Source of the DNA: an uncultured Prevotella sp.
GTDB taxonomy: Bacteria; Bacteroidota; Bacteroidia; Bacteroidales; Bacteroidaceae
DNA: 64,000 nt
Assembly: GCA_944319815.1 (NCBI GenBank)
Contig: CALUEX010000053.1
Coordinates: forward strand, 1 to 64,000
Direction: 5' to 3'
Shown: piece after piece, positions 8,150-16,473 of the stretch
Numbering within the stretch: the first letter of the stretch is position 1
How the letters are laid out: each line of letters opens with the position of its first letter
The notes under the pieces: model-generated
What the model was told of the DNA's origin: nothing
What the model saw: the letters and a program-made list of their open reading frames with translations, nothing else
The model's database searches: none
Translations under genes and position numbers: made by a program

Positions 8150-8454
8150 TAACGTCAGTTCGGCGTAAGGTTTACGCCGAACCTGCGTTAAAAATATTGG
8201 GCATCATCACTGGAAACAATGCCCACCCAACCCGTAGGGACGCTCGGTCTGAGCGTCCGGGTAACCATGAAAACATCCAACGGCTGCCATGCGAAACGTC
8301 AACGGCTATGTGTTTACGACATTACCCGGACGCTCAGACCGAGCGTCCCTACGGGTTGGGTGGCAACATGGCTGATGGCGAAATGCCGTTTTATCGGCAT
8401 TTATGGGACTAAAATTGAAAAGTCCTGCACCAGTCTTATACCGAACTCACGTTA
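8150..8454. repeat. 305-bp inverted-repeat element, copy 1 (E2)
   Basis: The ends TAACGTCAGTTCGGCGTAAG (8150) and CTTATACCGAACTCACGTTA (8435-8454) are imperfect inverted repeats. Inside is a perfect 42-bp inverted repeat (8223-8264 with 8322-8363) around a 57-bp spacer, containing GGACGCTC-AGACC-GAGCGTCC. A 438-bp copy in the same orientation is at 34713. E2 starts at the base after E1 ends. Beyond it, 8455-8640 shows no gene; it is the leader of the BACON lipoprotein. Confidence 0.85.
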
Positions 8455-8640
8455 ACAACGTTACCTCGCGACGAAGAAATGGCCGTCGGGGCACGCCTTT
8501 GCGGCCACCTGCCGAAAAGCGGCAAGGGCCACAAGACACGCGCAAGGAACGCGGGAAAATAACGGAAAACCGTTATTGTTTCGTAAACGGAATTTACTTT
8601 TTTTGCAAAAAAATACTAACCTTATAAAATATCAACCATT

Positions 8641-10173
8641 ATGAAGAAGTTAATTAATTGGCACTCTATGCTCGCCACGCTATTTGCCGCAATGGCATTG
8701 ACAGCGTGCAGCGACGACGACAACGGCGGTACCGGCGACGACCCCACGCCGCCCGTCGTGGGCGAAGACGTGTTCCAGCTGTCGCCTGACGGCGAACAGA
8801 AAGCCGTGACTATACCCATCAACGAAGCGTGGGAGGCAACATCGTCTGCCGACTGGCTGCAACTGTCGCAGATGGGCGGCAAGGGAGGCGAAAGCGTGCA
8901 GGTGATTGCGGCGAAAAACCTTACCGGCAAGGAGCGCACGGGATACATCAGCTTCGGCCAGGCACCAGCGTCGAGGGCGTCGGCAGACTCAACGCAAATC
9001 GTGGTACGCCAACCGGCGAACGACACCGACGCCGCTCCCGGCGTTGTGCTGACGGCTGCGTACTATAAGGACGGCGGCATATACGTTGACATTTACAACG
9101 GCCGCGAGTCAACGAGCACCATGCAGCAGTTAGCATCAGAGAGCGCGGCGTTCAGCTTCACCGACCCTAACGCCTCAACACCGCAGAAAGAGCCCATAGT
9201 CTACGTAAACAAGGGAAAGACCCACACGGCCAACCCATACGTGACGCTCGACGCCAACGGCGTGGCCGAAGGAAAGTTCTCGATAGCAGGCGAACCATCG
9301 GTGAACACGCTGAGGGTGAAGCAGAACATCGTCTACGACGACCTCGGCCAGCTCAGCAACGAGGGTTCGGCCGGGATGCACTTCACCGACGGTGACATCA
9401 TCTATTACGGAGGAGGCATCATAGAGCGCACCACGCTGGGCTACGAACAGACCACGCCGAGCTACGAGTTCCGCGCTTACGACACCGCCGCGGGCACGGA
9501 GCACCGCTACGCCGACATCCCCTGCCAGGGCGTGGGAGCGTGCGTTGACGGCACGCCGGTGATTGCGGGCGACGGCGGCATATACCGCCTTGAGGGCATG
9601 GCGTGGCGGCTCTTGGCGCAACGCAGCGGCGAGCCAATGGCTGCTGCTGCCGAGGGCGACAAGCTGTATGTAGTGACGGGCAGCACAATAGAGACGTACA
9701 CCATAGGCAAAGATGCCGACGGCAACGCCACGGCGACGCTCGACGGCACGGCGGAGCACGGCGAATATTTCGGCAACGTGGCCGTTACGCACGACGGCGA
9801 CGGCACGACGTGGCTCATGGACGACCTGTTCCACAAGGCATACGCCGTGAAGGGCGGCGCGCTCGAGGCCACACTGTGCGCCCCGGCGGACACGCTCAAC
9901 CCGCAAATGGAGTTCATAGGCGTGGCCGACGGCTGCATCTACGCCTTCAACGGCACACAAGTAACACGCTACACCGTAGGCGACGGCACGGCCGAACCGC
10001 TGCGTATGCTGGGCACGTTCAACTGGTACGGCGCTACGGAATGCGTCGGCGGACAGCTCTACAACTTCGGGGGCACCACCCAATACCGCGGCACTTACAC
10101 AGCGTCGCGCGGCCTGCGCCGCTTCCGCCCGGCTGACTATGCGCCAATATCCGTGGCCATACTGCCTGAATAG
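8641..10173 (+). CDS. BACON-domain lipoprotein with repeat-rich C-terminal half
   Basis: A protein of 510 residues. The lipoprotein signal ends in the lipobox LTAC (Cys about 23), followed by an acidic SDDDN stretch of the kind that sends Bacteroidota lipoproteins to the cell surface. Residues about 40-105 match a BACON domain: IPINEAWEATSSADWLQLS...NLTGKERTGYISF, ending in a strand before RQPAND. BACON domains often bind mucin or polysaccharide. The C-terminal half (about 240-500) is made of repeated beta strands of the type 'G.IY....W..LA', suggestive of a beta-propeller or kelch-like fold, but I cannot assign it. It stands alone, without SusC/SusD partners or glycosidases nearby, so no substrate can be proposed. 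Confidence 0.82.
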   Translation: MKKLINWHSMLATLFAAMALTACSDDDNGGTGDDPTPPVVGEDVFQLSPDGEQKAVTIPINEAWEATSSADWLQLSQMGGKGGESVQVIAAKNLTGKERTGYISFGQAPASRASADSTQIVVRQPANDTDAAPGVVLTAAYYKDGGIYVDIYNGRESTSTMQQLASESAAFSFTDPNASTPQKEPIVYVNKGKTHTANPYVTLDANGVAEGKFSIAGEPSVNTLRVKQNIVYDDLGQLSNEGSAGMHFTDGDIIYYGGGIIERTTLGYEQTTPSYEFRAYDTAAGTEHRYADIPCQGVGACVDGTPVIAGDGGIYRLEGMAWRLLAQRSGEPMAAAAEGDKLYVVTGSTIETYTIGKDADGNATATLDGTAEHGEYFGNVAVTHDGDGTTWLMDDLFHKAYAVKGGALEATLCAPADTLNPQMEFIGVADGCIYAFNGTQVTRYTVGDGTAEPLRMLGTFNWYGATECVGGQLYNFGGTTQYRGTYTASRGLRRFRPADYAPISVAILPE

Positions 10174-10243
10174 CGTGCTGGCGCAGGTTACGACAAACCC
10201 GCCATGCGCCAACACGTTTACACGCTAATCTACGACACAATAC

Positions 10244-10294
10244 GTCCGTGTCTTCGCTGCATACTCCCAAATTGCGCGAAGGCACGGACTTTTC
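10244..10294 (+). terminator. terminator after BACON lipoprotein
   Basis: GTCCGTGTCTTCGC pairs, with one mismatch, with GCGAAGGCACGGAC, followed by TTTTCTT, 70 bp after the stop. Confidence 0.75.
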
Positions 10295-10396
10295 TTACAT
10301 AAATTAACGTACAACCGAAGCATAAAACAAGATAAAACATACAATAAAATCGACAAACAGGAGTTGTTCAATAATAATTGAGCAACACATTACGCA

Positions 10397-11341
10397 ATGC
10401 AAGACCGCATCAGACAATTAGATTATCTCAAGTGTGTGTTTATCGTGCTGATGATAATCTTCCACTTGGTTTATGTCGGCGACAAATATCCTTACGCCAA
10501 ACAGGTGGTCTATACGTTCCATATGCCCGTGTTCCTTGTCATCTCGGGCTACCTTGCCAACATGGATAAAGGCATAGGCAAGCTGGCACGACAGGTAAAA
10601 TGGCTGCTCGTGCCGTATGCCGTGATGGAGGCGGGATACACTTACATGGCGTCGCTGCTGCCCATCAGGGAGCATATCGAACGGCTTACCGTGGGCGTGT
10701 TCATCGACAAACTGCTGCTGCATCCGCTCGGGCCGTACTGGTATCTGCACACGCTCATCGTCTGTTACCTTATATATTATGGTGCAAGCCGCCTTCGCCA
10801 GCGCGTCGGGGTGGCCGGCGTGGTGTGCCTGATGGGCGTGGCGTTCTACGCCGCCGACAGGCTGCTGGGCATCGTGTCGCTCCACAATGCCATGTACTTC
10901 ATGGCCGGGGCGATGGTGAGGATGTGCGGCGTGCAGTTCATACGGGCGTTCAGCCCCACCCTGCTGGCCGCCGTTCCGTTGGCGTTGTTCTGCATCGCGT
11001 CGCCCGAAGGCCTCGACCGTTCCACCCTGCAAGGCTTCGCGATGACGTGGCTCGCCATGAGCTTCGCCCTCGCCGCCGAACCCCACATAGGCCGCAAGGC
11101 AAGGGCCGCGGCACACTTCATCGGCGAGAACACGCTGGCCATACTGCTTTTCTCGCCCATGTTCACAATAATAACCAAGCGCTTCGTGCCCCTGTTCGCC
11201 TTCGACCCTACCGCCCTGTTGTACACTGCCGTGTCGGTAGCCTTCACAATCGGCGGCAGCCTGGCCGTGGCTTGGGTGATGGACAGGCTGCGACTGTCGC
11301 GCTGGTTCAGCGGGAAAAGGCTGTACAACGCCCCCGAATGA
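10397..11341 (+). CDS. membrane acyltransferase, acyltransferase-3 family
   Basis: A protein of 314 residues with about ten hydrophobic helices, matching the acyltransferase-3 (OafA/WecH-like) family of integral membrane O-acetyltransferases that modify surface glycans. The N-terminus carries the family hallmarks RIRQLDYLKCVFIVLMIIFH (catalytic His in helix 1) and HMPVFLVISGYL, and a mid-protein segment PYWYLHTLIVCYLIYYG. There is no second domain. It has no glycan-synthesis neighbours, so the acceptor is unknown. The ATG at 10397 opens the conserved region directly. Confidence 0.9.
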   Translation: MQDRIRQLDYLKCVFIVLMIIFHLVYVGDKYPYAKQVVYTFHMPVFLVISGYLANMDKGIGKLARQVKWLLVPYAVMEAGYTYMASLLPIREHIERLTVGVFIDKLLLHPLGPYWYLHTLIVCYLIYYGASRLRQRVGVAGVVCLMGVAFYAADRLLGIVSLHNAMYFMAGAMVRMCGVQFIRAFSPTLLAAVPLALFCIASPEGLDRSTLQGFAMTWLAMSFALAAEPHIGRKARAAAHFIGENTLAILLFSPMFTIITKRFVPLFAFDPTALLYTAVSVAFTIGGSLAVAWVMDRLRLSRWFSGKRLYNAPE

Positions 11342-11417
11342 CGCCGCACGGACGCACGGCAACGCCCTCCGATACTGTTACAAAAGGTTTGCGCGAGGGC
11401 ATTTTTTCCGTTTTTGT

Positions 11418-11448
11418 TTTGCGCTTTTCCTTTTTTTGCCTAATTTTG
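11418..11448 (+). promoter_or_regulatory. promoter of corA-type gene
   Basis: TTTG at 11418-11421, a 19-bp spacer and TAATTTTG at 11441-11448: a near-ideal Bacteroidota promoter, about 130 bp before the CorA start, which implies a long leader. Confidence 0.75.
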
Positions 11449-11476
11449 CAGCGCAAAACGGAAATTCAAACTTATC

Positions 11477-11549
11477 ATGGACGATTATCACGCGGAAAAG
11501 ATGAACCTGTAAAGTGAGAAGGCATGGCTCTCATAGGCTGTCTTCCCAC
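11477..11549 (+). promoter_or_regulatory. possible CorA leader: 11-codon peptide plus stem-loop
   Basis: In the leader is a tiny frame, ATG at 11477 to TAA at 11512, encoding MDDYHAEKMNL. It is followed at once by GTGAGAAGGCA (11514) pairing 9 of 11 bases with TGTCTTCCCAC (11539-11549). The arrangement resembles leader control of Mg2+ transporters, but this is inference only. Confidence 0.3.
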
Positions 11550-11578
11550 CAAGCGTAACATTTTCGGAGGATTAGCAA

Positions 11579-12505
11579 ATGAGAACATACTGGAACACCA
11601 ACAAGGGTCTTAGGCAGATTGGCCAGTGGGAGCCGAACTGCTGGATACAAGTGACTTGTCCTACGGAAGACGACCAGCGTCTTCTTGAAGAAGAATTTAA
11701 CATTCCCGACTATTTCCTTTCAGACATCAGCGATAACGACGAGCGTGCCCGCTACGAGTACGACGACGGCTGGATGCTCATCATCCTGCGCATCCCGTTC
11801 GTCAAGGAAATACGCTCGCGCACGCCCTACACCACCGTGCCGCTCGGCATCATACACAAGCGCGACGTCACCATCACGGTGTGCTACCACGAGACGAACA
11901 TGATGATAGACTTCGTAAGCTACCAACAGAAGCGCGGCGAAGGCTTCACCGACTACGTTGACATGATATTCCGCCTGTTCCTCTCGTCGGCCGTGTGGTA
12001 CCTTAAACGGCTGAAGCAAATAAACAGCCTCATCGAGAAAGCCAAGCGCAACCTCGACCGCGAGGTGAACAACGAGTCGCTAATAGGCCTGTCAAGGCTG
12101 CAAGACTCGCTGACATATTTCATCACGTCAATCCGCGGCAACGAGAACCTTCTTGCCAAACTGAAGTTCAAGTTGCAGGTGGACGAGCTTGACGCCGACC
12201 TCATCGAGGACGTGAACATCGAGATGAGCCAGGCACGCGAGACGACGAACATATACTCGGACATCCTCGAATCCACGATGGACACGTACTCGAGCATCAT
12301 CAACAACAACATGAACACGGTGATGCGTACCCTTACGTCGGTGTCAATCATCCTGATGTTCCCCACCCTAATCGCAAGCATCTTCGGCATGAACCTAATC
12401 AACGGCATGGAAGACAACAAGTTCGGCTTCCTCTTCGCCATAGTAATGTCGGCCTTGATTTCAGGCATTTCGTGGTGGATTTTTCGGCATAAACGTCTCA
12501 TTTAG
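11579..12505 (+). CDS. corA: CorA-family magnesium transporter
   Basis: A protein of 308 residues. CorA proteins are pentameric Mg2+ (and Co2+/Ni2+) channels of the inner membrane. Seen here: a long acidic cytoplasmic domain (1-240) with charged helices typical of the CorA funnel, then two C-terminal transmembrane helices, the first ending in the signature YGMN-type motif as FGMNLINGMED (about 280-290), and a basic tail WWIFRHKRLI. It is a single gene behind a strong promoter. It is closer to the shorter Bacteroidota CorA group than to E. coli CorA, so the ion preference is presumed. Confidence 0.92.
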   Translation: MRTYWNTNKGLRQIGQWEPNCWIQVTCPTEDDQRLLEEEFNIPDYFLSDISDNDERARYEYDDGWMLIILRIPFVKEIRSRTPYTTVPLGIIHKRDVTITVCYHETNMMIDFVSYQQKRGEGFTDYVDMIFRLFLSSAVWYLKRLKQINSLIEKAKRNLDREVNNESLIGLSRLQDSLTYFITSIRGNENLLAKLKFKLQVDELDADLIEDVNIEMSQARETTNIYSDILESTMDTYSSIINNNMNTVMRTLTSVSIILMFPTLIASIFGMNLINGMEDNKFGFLFAIVMSALISGISWWIFRHKRLI

Positions 12506-12533
12506 ACAGAAAAAGCCACTTTTTTCAAAATTA

Positions 12534-12566
12534 TTTGCCGATTTACGATTATTTTAATTAAGTTTG
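12534..12566 (+). promoter_or_regulatory. promoter of DUF349 gene
   Basis: TTTG at 12534-12537, a 21-bp spacer, then TAAGTTTG at 12559-12566. Confidence 0.7.
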
Positions 12567-12709
12567 CACACCTATAACATACTTAGTCAACAAGCAGACA
12601 AGGCATAAACAGACAAGCACGGCCGCGAAGCGCGGGCAAAAGAAACCAAGAAAAACTCGCCCCAAGCTGCAAGGCCACGTCTGGAGGCTTGCAAACTAAA
12701 ACTGATTAC

Positions 12710-14602
12710 ATGATGGACTCTCAAGAAAACACTCTCGGTCAAGAAAGAACAGAAGAACTGCTGAATGCCGCACCGGCTGACAACAGCAACGGGAACGGCG
12801 ACAATACCAACGCCGCCAACGAGACACAAGAAACACTGACTGTTGGCACGGAAGAAACGCCCGCCGGACAAGCTGAAGCCGACGCACCCGAACAAAAGAA
12901 GGTGTACAAGAGCAAGAAAGAGGTCATAGAGCGCCTGAAGGAAATCGCCCACAGCGACGACAACCCGCAAAAGGAGGAGACTGAAGCGCTAAAGACAGCT
13001 TTCTACAAACTGCACTTCGCTGAAAGGGAAGCGGACATGAAGGCATATATAGAAGGTGGAGGCGACCCTGCAAACTACAAGGTGCTGCCTGACGCGGACG
13101 AAGAGGAATTCAAGGCCGAGATGAGCGTCATAAAGGAGAAACGCGCAAAAATCTTCTTGGAACAGGAAAAAGAGAAACAGGAAAACCTCAAGAAGAAGCT
13201 CGACATAATAGAAAAGATAAAGGGTATGGCCACATCTCCCGAGGATGCGAACAAGTCATACCAAGAGTTCAAGAAGCTGCAACAGGAGTGGAAGGACATA
13301 AAGGCCGTGCCGCCCGAGAAGGCTAACGAGCTGTGGAGAAACTACCAACTGTACGTTGAGCAGTTCTATGACTTGCTGAAACTCAACAGCGAAGCGCGTG
13401 AATATGACTTCAAGAAAAACCTTGAAATAAAGACCCGTCTCTGTGAGGCAGCCGAAAAACTGGCCGATGAAAGCGACGTAATAAGTGCTTTCCACCAGCT
13501 TCAGGAGCTACACCAGGAATACCGCGAGACCGGTCCCGTGGCCAAGGAGCTGCGCGAGGAGATATGGGCACGCTTCAAGGCTGCATCTACCGTAATAAAC
13601 AAGCGCCACCAACAGCACTTCGAGGAACTGCGCGGCAAAGAGGAAGAAAACCTCACGAAAAAGACCGCGCTTTGTGAAAAAGCTGAGGAAATAGCCGGAA
13701 GCGAAAGCAAAAACGCCGCCGAATGGGACAAAAAGACAAAGGAAATAATCGCCATACAGGCTGAATGGAAGACCATTGGTTTCGCCCCCCAGAAGATGAA
13801 CGTCAAAATCTTCGAGCGTTTCCGCGCCGCTTGCGACGACTTTTTCAACAAGAAAGCCGAGTTCTTCAAGGCCTTGAAACAGCAGTTTGCGGACAATGCA
13901 GAGAAGAAAAAGGCACTCGTTGAACAGGCCCAGGCACTGCAGGACAGCACTGACTGGAAAGCAACGAGCGACAAGCTCATAGCCCTGCAAAAGGAGTGGA
14001 AGACCATTGGCATGGTTCCTAAGAAGTTAGGCGACAAGCTGTGGGCCGACTTCCTCGGGGCTTGCAACCACTTCTTCGACGCACGCAACGCAGCAAACGC
14101 CGGCACACGAACCGAAGAACGGGCTAACCTTGAAAAGAAACGCGACATCATAGAGCAGCTGAAAGCCTTGGCCGAAAACGCCGCTGACGACATACAGGAA
14201 AAGGTGCGTGAGCTTGTGGAGCAATTCAACGGCATCGGGCACGTACCCTTCAAGGAGAAGGACGCTGTCTATAAGGAGTACCACGACATTCTCGACAAGC
14301 TATACAAGGAGCTCAATGTCACGACGGCGCGCCGCCGGCTCGACAAATTCAAGAGCAACATCAAGAGCGTGGCCGAAAAGGGCGGCAACGCCTTGGACAA
14401 TGAGCGTTCGCGCCTTATGAGGCGTTACGAAGCGTTGAAGCAGGAAATACAAACTTACGAAAACAACATCGGCTTCCTCAATGCTTCAAGCAAGAAAGGC
14501 AATTCGCTCATCGACGAGATGAACCGCAAGGTGCAGAAACTGAAAGACGACATGAACCTTGTGCGCGAAAAGATTAAGGCTATCGACGCCGAAAACAACT
14601 AA
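12710..14602 (+). CDS. DUF349-repeat protein
   Basis: A cytosolic protein of 630 residues, highly charged and helical. After an acidic, Asn/Thr-rich disordered N-terminus (about 1-70), five copies of the DUF349 helical repeat can be read by their W/G-x-V-P cores: LQQEWKDIKAVPPEK, LHQEYRETGPVAKE, QAEWKTIGFAPQK, LQKEWKTIGMVPKK and FNGIGHVPFKE. The C-terminal about 130 residues form a coiled coil. DUF349 proteins are widespread in Bacteroidota; no biochemical role is established to my knowledge. The ATG at 12710 (with another at 12713) was chosen over a TTG at 12689 that sits in unrelated sequence. Confidence 0.9.
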   Translation: MMDSQENTLGQERTEELLNAAPADNSNGNGDNTNAANETQETLTVGTEETPAGQAEADAPEQKKVYKSKKEVIERLKEIAHSDDNPQKEETEALKTAFYKLHFAEREADMKAYIEGGGDPANYKVLPDADEEEFKAEMSVIKEKRAKIFLEQEKEKQENLKKKLDIIEKIKGMATSPEDANKSYQEFKKLQQEWKDIKAVPPEKANELWRNYQLYVEQFYDLLKLNSEAREYDFKKNLEIKTRLCEAAEKLADESDVISAFHQLQELHQEYRETGPVAKELREEIWARFKAASTVINKRHQQHFEELRGKEEENLTKKTALCEKAEEIAGSESKNAAEWDKKTKEIIAIQAEWKTIGFAPQKMNVKIFERFRAACDDFFNKKAEFFKALKQQFADNAEKKKALVEQAQALQDSTDWKATSDKLIALQKEWKTIGMVPKKLGDKLWADFLGACNHFFDARNAANAGTRTEERANLEKKRDIIEQLKALAENAADDIQEKVRELVEQFNGIGHVPFKEKDAVYKEYHDILDKLYKELNVTTARRRLDKFKSNIKSVAEKGGNALDNERSRLMRRYEALKQEIQTYENNIGFLNASSKKGNSLIDEMNRKVQKLKDDMNLVREKIKAIDAENN

Positions 14603-14616
14603 ACATCATCCAAGCC

Positions 14617-14692
14617 AAGGGCTAAGGAGGGGGAACGGGCCAACAACGGCAACACCAGCCGAGGCACGCAAGTCCCACACCTTAGCCCTTTG
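14617..14692 (+). terminator. terminator after DUF349 gene
   Basis: AAGGGCTAAGG at 14617 pairs perfectly with CCTTAGCCCTT ending at 14690, across a 52-nt spacer. Confidence 0.55.
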
Positions 14693-14718
14693 CTATTTAT
14701 TTATACAGACAAAAAGAA

Positions 14719-15384
14719 ATGAGGAAAATTCTTATACTGCTCCTAATCGCCACGTCTGCAGCCAACGCCCAGACCTTGAAGCAATGGCGCGACTCGTTAG
14801 ACGTCATCAACAAGGAGATTGCCGTCCATCCCGACTCGCTCAACCTGCAGCTCAACAAGGCCGCCGTGTGCCTGCAACTGCTCGAATGGGAAGATGCAGC
14901 AAACACCTGCGGGAAAATCCTGGACAAGGACAAGAACAACCTTACAGCCCTGTTCTACAGGGCTTACGCCAACAACAACATGAGGCGCTACGAACTCGCA
15001 AGGAACGACTATGAGCTGTTCCTCAGTATGTCGCCCCGCAACATGGAGGCCAGGCTCGGGCTTGCCTATACGCACATCAAGCTCGAACAACCGACAAAAG
15101 CGCTCGACGAGCTGAACAACTTGGTGGAGATGTACCCCGACAGCTGCGTGGTATATGCCGCAAGGGCCGAACTTGAAAAGGACATGAAGCAATACGAGAC
15201 GGCGCTGTTCGACTTTGACGAGGCCTTGAAACGCGCCCCCGGCAACAGGGACTACACCGTATCGAAAGTGGAAATACTGATTGCACAGAACCGCAAAAAC
15301 GAAGCCAAGGCCGCGCTTGACGAGGCCGTAAGCCACGGCGTACCACGCGGCTTGCTGCTCGAATGGTACGCCAAATGCAAGTAA
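14719..15384 (+). CDS. exported TPR protein
   Basis: A protein of 221 residues. The signal peptide MRKILILLLIATSAANA is cut before QTLKQW. Five tetratricopeptide-like helical pairs follow (for example NLTALFYRAYANNNMRRYELARNDYE and NMEARLGLAYTHIKLEQPTKALDEL), a scaffold for protein-protein contacts in the periplasm. No catalytic domain is present and the partners are unknown. It is preceded by the DUF349 terminator and followed by a very strong palindrome. Confidence 0.88.
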   Translation: MRKILILLLIATSAANAQTLKQWRDSLDVINKEIAVHPDSLNLQLNKAAVCLQLLEWEDAANTCGKILDKDKNNLTALFYRAYANNNMRRYELARNDYELFLSMSPRNMEARLGLAYTHIKLEQPTKALDELNNLVEMYPDSCVVYAARAELEKDMKQYETALFDFDEALKRAPGNRDYTVSKVEILIAQNRKNEAKAALDEAVSHGVPRGLLLEWYAKCK

Positions 15385-15413
15385 CTGCAAACACGGCATA
15401 ATGTAAAAGGATA

Positions 15414-15476
15414 CAAACCGCGATGCAAAAGGCCGCAGTTTACCTCGTAAACTGCGGCCTTTTGCATCGCGGTTTG
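15414..15476. repeat. perfect 30-bp palindrome (hairpin-module family)
   Basis: Arms 15414-15443 and 15447-15476 are perfectly complementary around a 3-nt loop (CTC). They contain the AAAAGG/CCTTTT core of the dispersed hairpin family and extend it on both sides. It lies 29 bp after the TPR gene. The following 15480-15725 shows no gene. Confidence 0.9.
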
Positions 15477-15725
15477 CCACATATTGGAAACCAACACACA
15501 TAGCCACAGGATTTACACGAGCAAAAAGGGAACATCAAGCAACGTTATGCCGCCGCCAAGTTTTAGGCACAACGCCGACCAACAAGCAGGTTTAAAGCCT
15601 AAAAGCCGCGTTTACATCCCCTCAACTACAGTCAAAGCAAGCAGAAAATGATGTACCGCGAAAGCAAGCACCGCCAAAGGTCACCGGTAGGCAAGCCACA
15701 AACGGAACCATGGAAAAAGGCAAAC

Positions 15726-15757
15726 AAAAAAGGCATCAACATGATGTTGATGCCTTA
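15726..15757 (-). terminator. terminator of tRNA-Gln
   Basis: On the minus strand AAGGCATCAACA pairs with TGTTGATGCCTT around TCA and runs into TTTTTTG, just 3' of the tRNA. Confidence 0.9.
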
Positions 15758-15763
15758 GAAGTG

Positions 15764-15834
15764 TTGGGATACCCGGATTCGAACCAGGAATGACAGGACC
15801 AGAATCTGTAGTGTTACCATTACACCATATCCCA
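15764..15834 (-). tRNA. tRNA-Gln (anticodon CTG)
   Basis: A 71-nt cloverleaf on the minus strand: acceptor TGGGATA/TATCCCA, D arm GTGTAATGGTAACAC, anticodon loop TTCTGGT with CTG on stem ACAGA/CCTGT (one A-C mismatch at its base), and TpsiC arm with GGTTCGAATCC. CCA is not encoded. A strong terminator follows. Confidence 0.93.
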
Positions 15835-15946
15835 ATGTCTTGCAACCTTTATCGTTTTGCGTTTGCAAAGGTACGCATTTTTTTTATAATAACAAGATTT
15901 TCACCGTTTTTTTTCTAAAAAAACTCAAAATAATATGCTTTAGCCA

Positions 15947-15975
15947 TTGTTTTACAATAAATCAATGTACCTTTG
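15947..15975 (+). promoter_or_regulatory. promoter of rsfS-ftsH operon
   Basis: TTG at 15947 and TACCTTTG at 15968-15975 (18-bp spacer), giving a leader of about 90 nt before rsfS. Confidence 0.7.
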
Positions 15976-16072
15976 CACTACAAACGGCAAGCCGGTATGG
16001 AAAGGCCGTACACAACGGCTTTCAACCGCTTGCGGCAATATTTTCAAGCATCAACAACACGGTATTTACTTA

Positions 16073-16432
16073 ATGGAACAGGTAAAAAAATTAGTAGAGA
16101 CAATAACAAAAGGAATACAGGAAAAGAAAGGCTCAAACATAACAATAGCCGACCTAAGCGGCATTGAAGGCTCGATTTGCCACTATTTCATAATCTGCCA
16201 AGGCAACTCGCCGTCACAGGTCGAGGCCATAACCGACTCGGTTGAGGAAACCGCAAGGCTGGACGCCGGCGAAAAGCCCGTACACGTTGTCGGCCTTACC
16301 CATGCACAGTGGGTCGCCATGGACTACACCGACGTCATGGTGCATATCTTCATGCCCGAAGCAAGGGAATATTACAACTTAGAGAACCTTTGGGAAGACG
16401 CCAAACTGACCCATGTCCCCGACATTGACTGA
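16073..16432 (+). CDS. rsfS: ribosome silencing factor RsfS
   Basis: A protein of 119 residues, the normal length for the RsfS/Iojap family, which binds ribosomal protein uL14 and blocks subunit joining in starvation. Family motifs: ITIADLSGIEGSICHYFIIC, GNSPSQVEAITDSVEE and the C-terminal DYTDVMVHIFMPEAREYYNLENLW. The ATG at 16073 opens the conserved region; more upstream in-frame starts lie within the promoter. It sits 41 bp before ftsH in the same operon, a pairing common in Bacteroidota. Confidence 0.95.
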   Translation: MEQVKKLVETITKGIQEKKGSNITIADLSGIEGSICHYFIICQGNSPSQVEAITDSVEETARLDAGEKPVHVVGLTHAQWVAMDYTDVMVHIFMPEAREYYNLENLWEDAKLTHVPDID

Positions 16433-16473
16433 CAAGGAACGCACCGGGACATTTCACAAAACAAAGCATCTAT

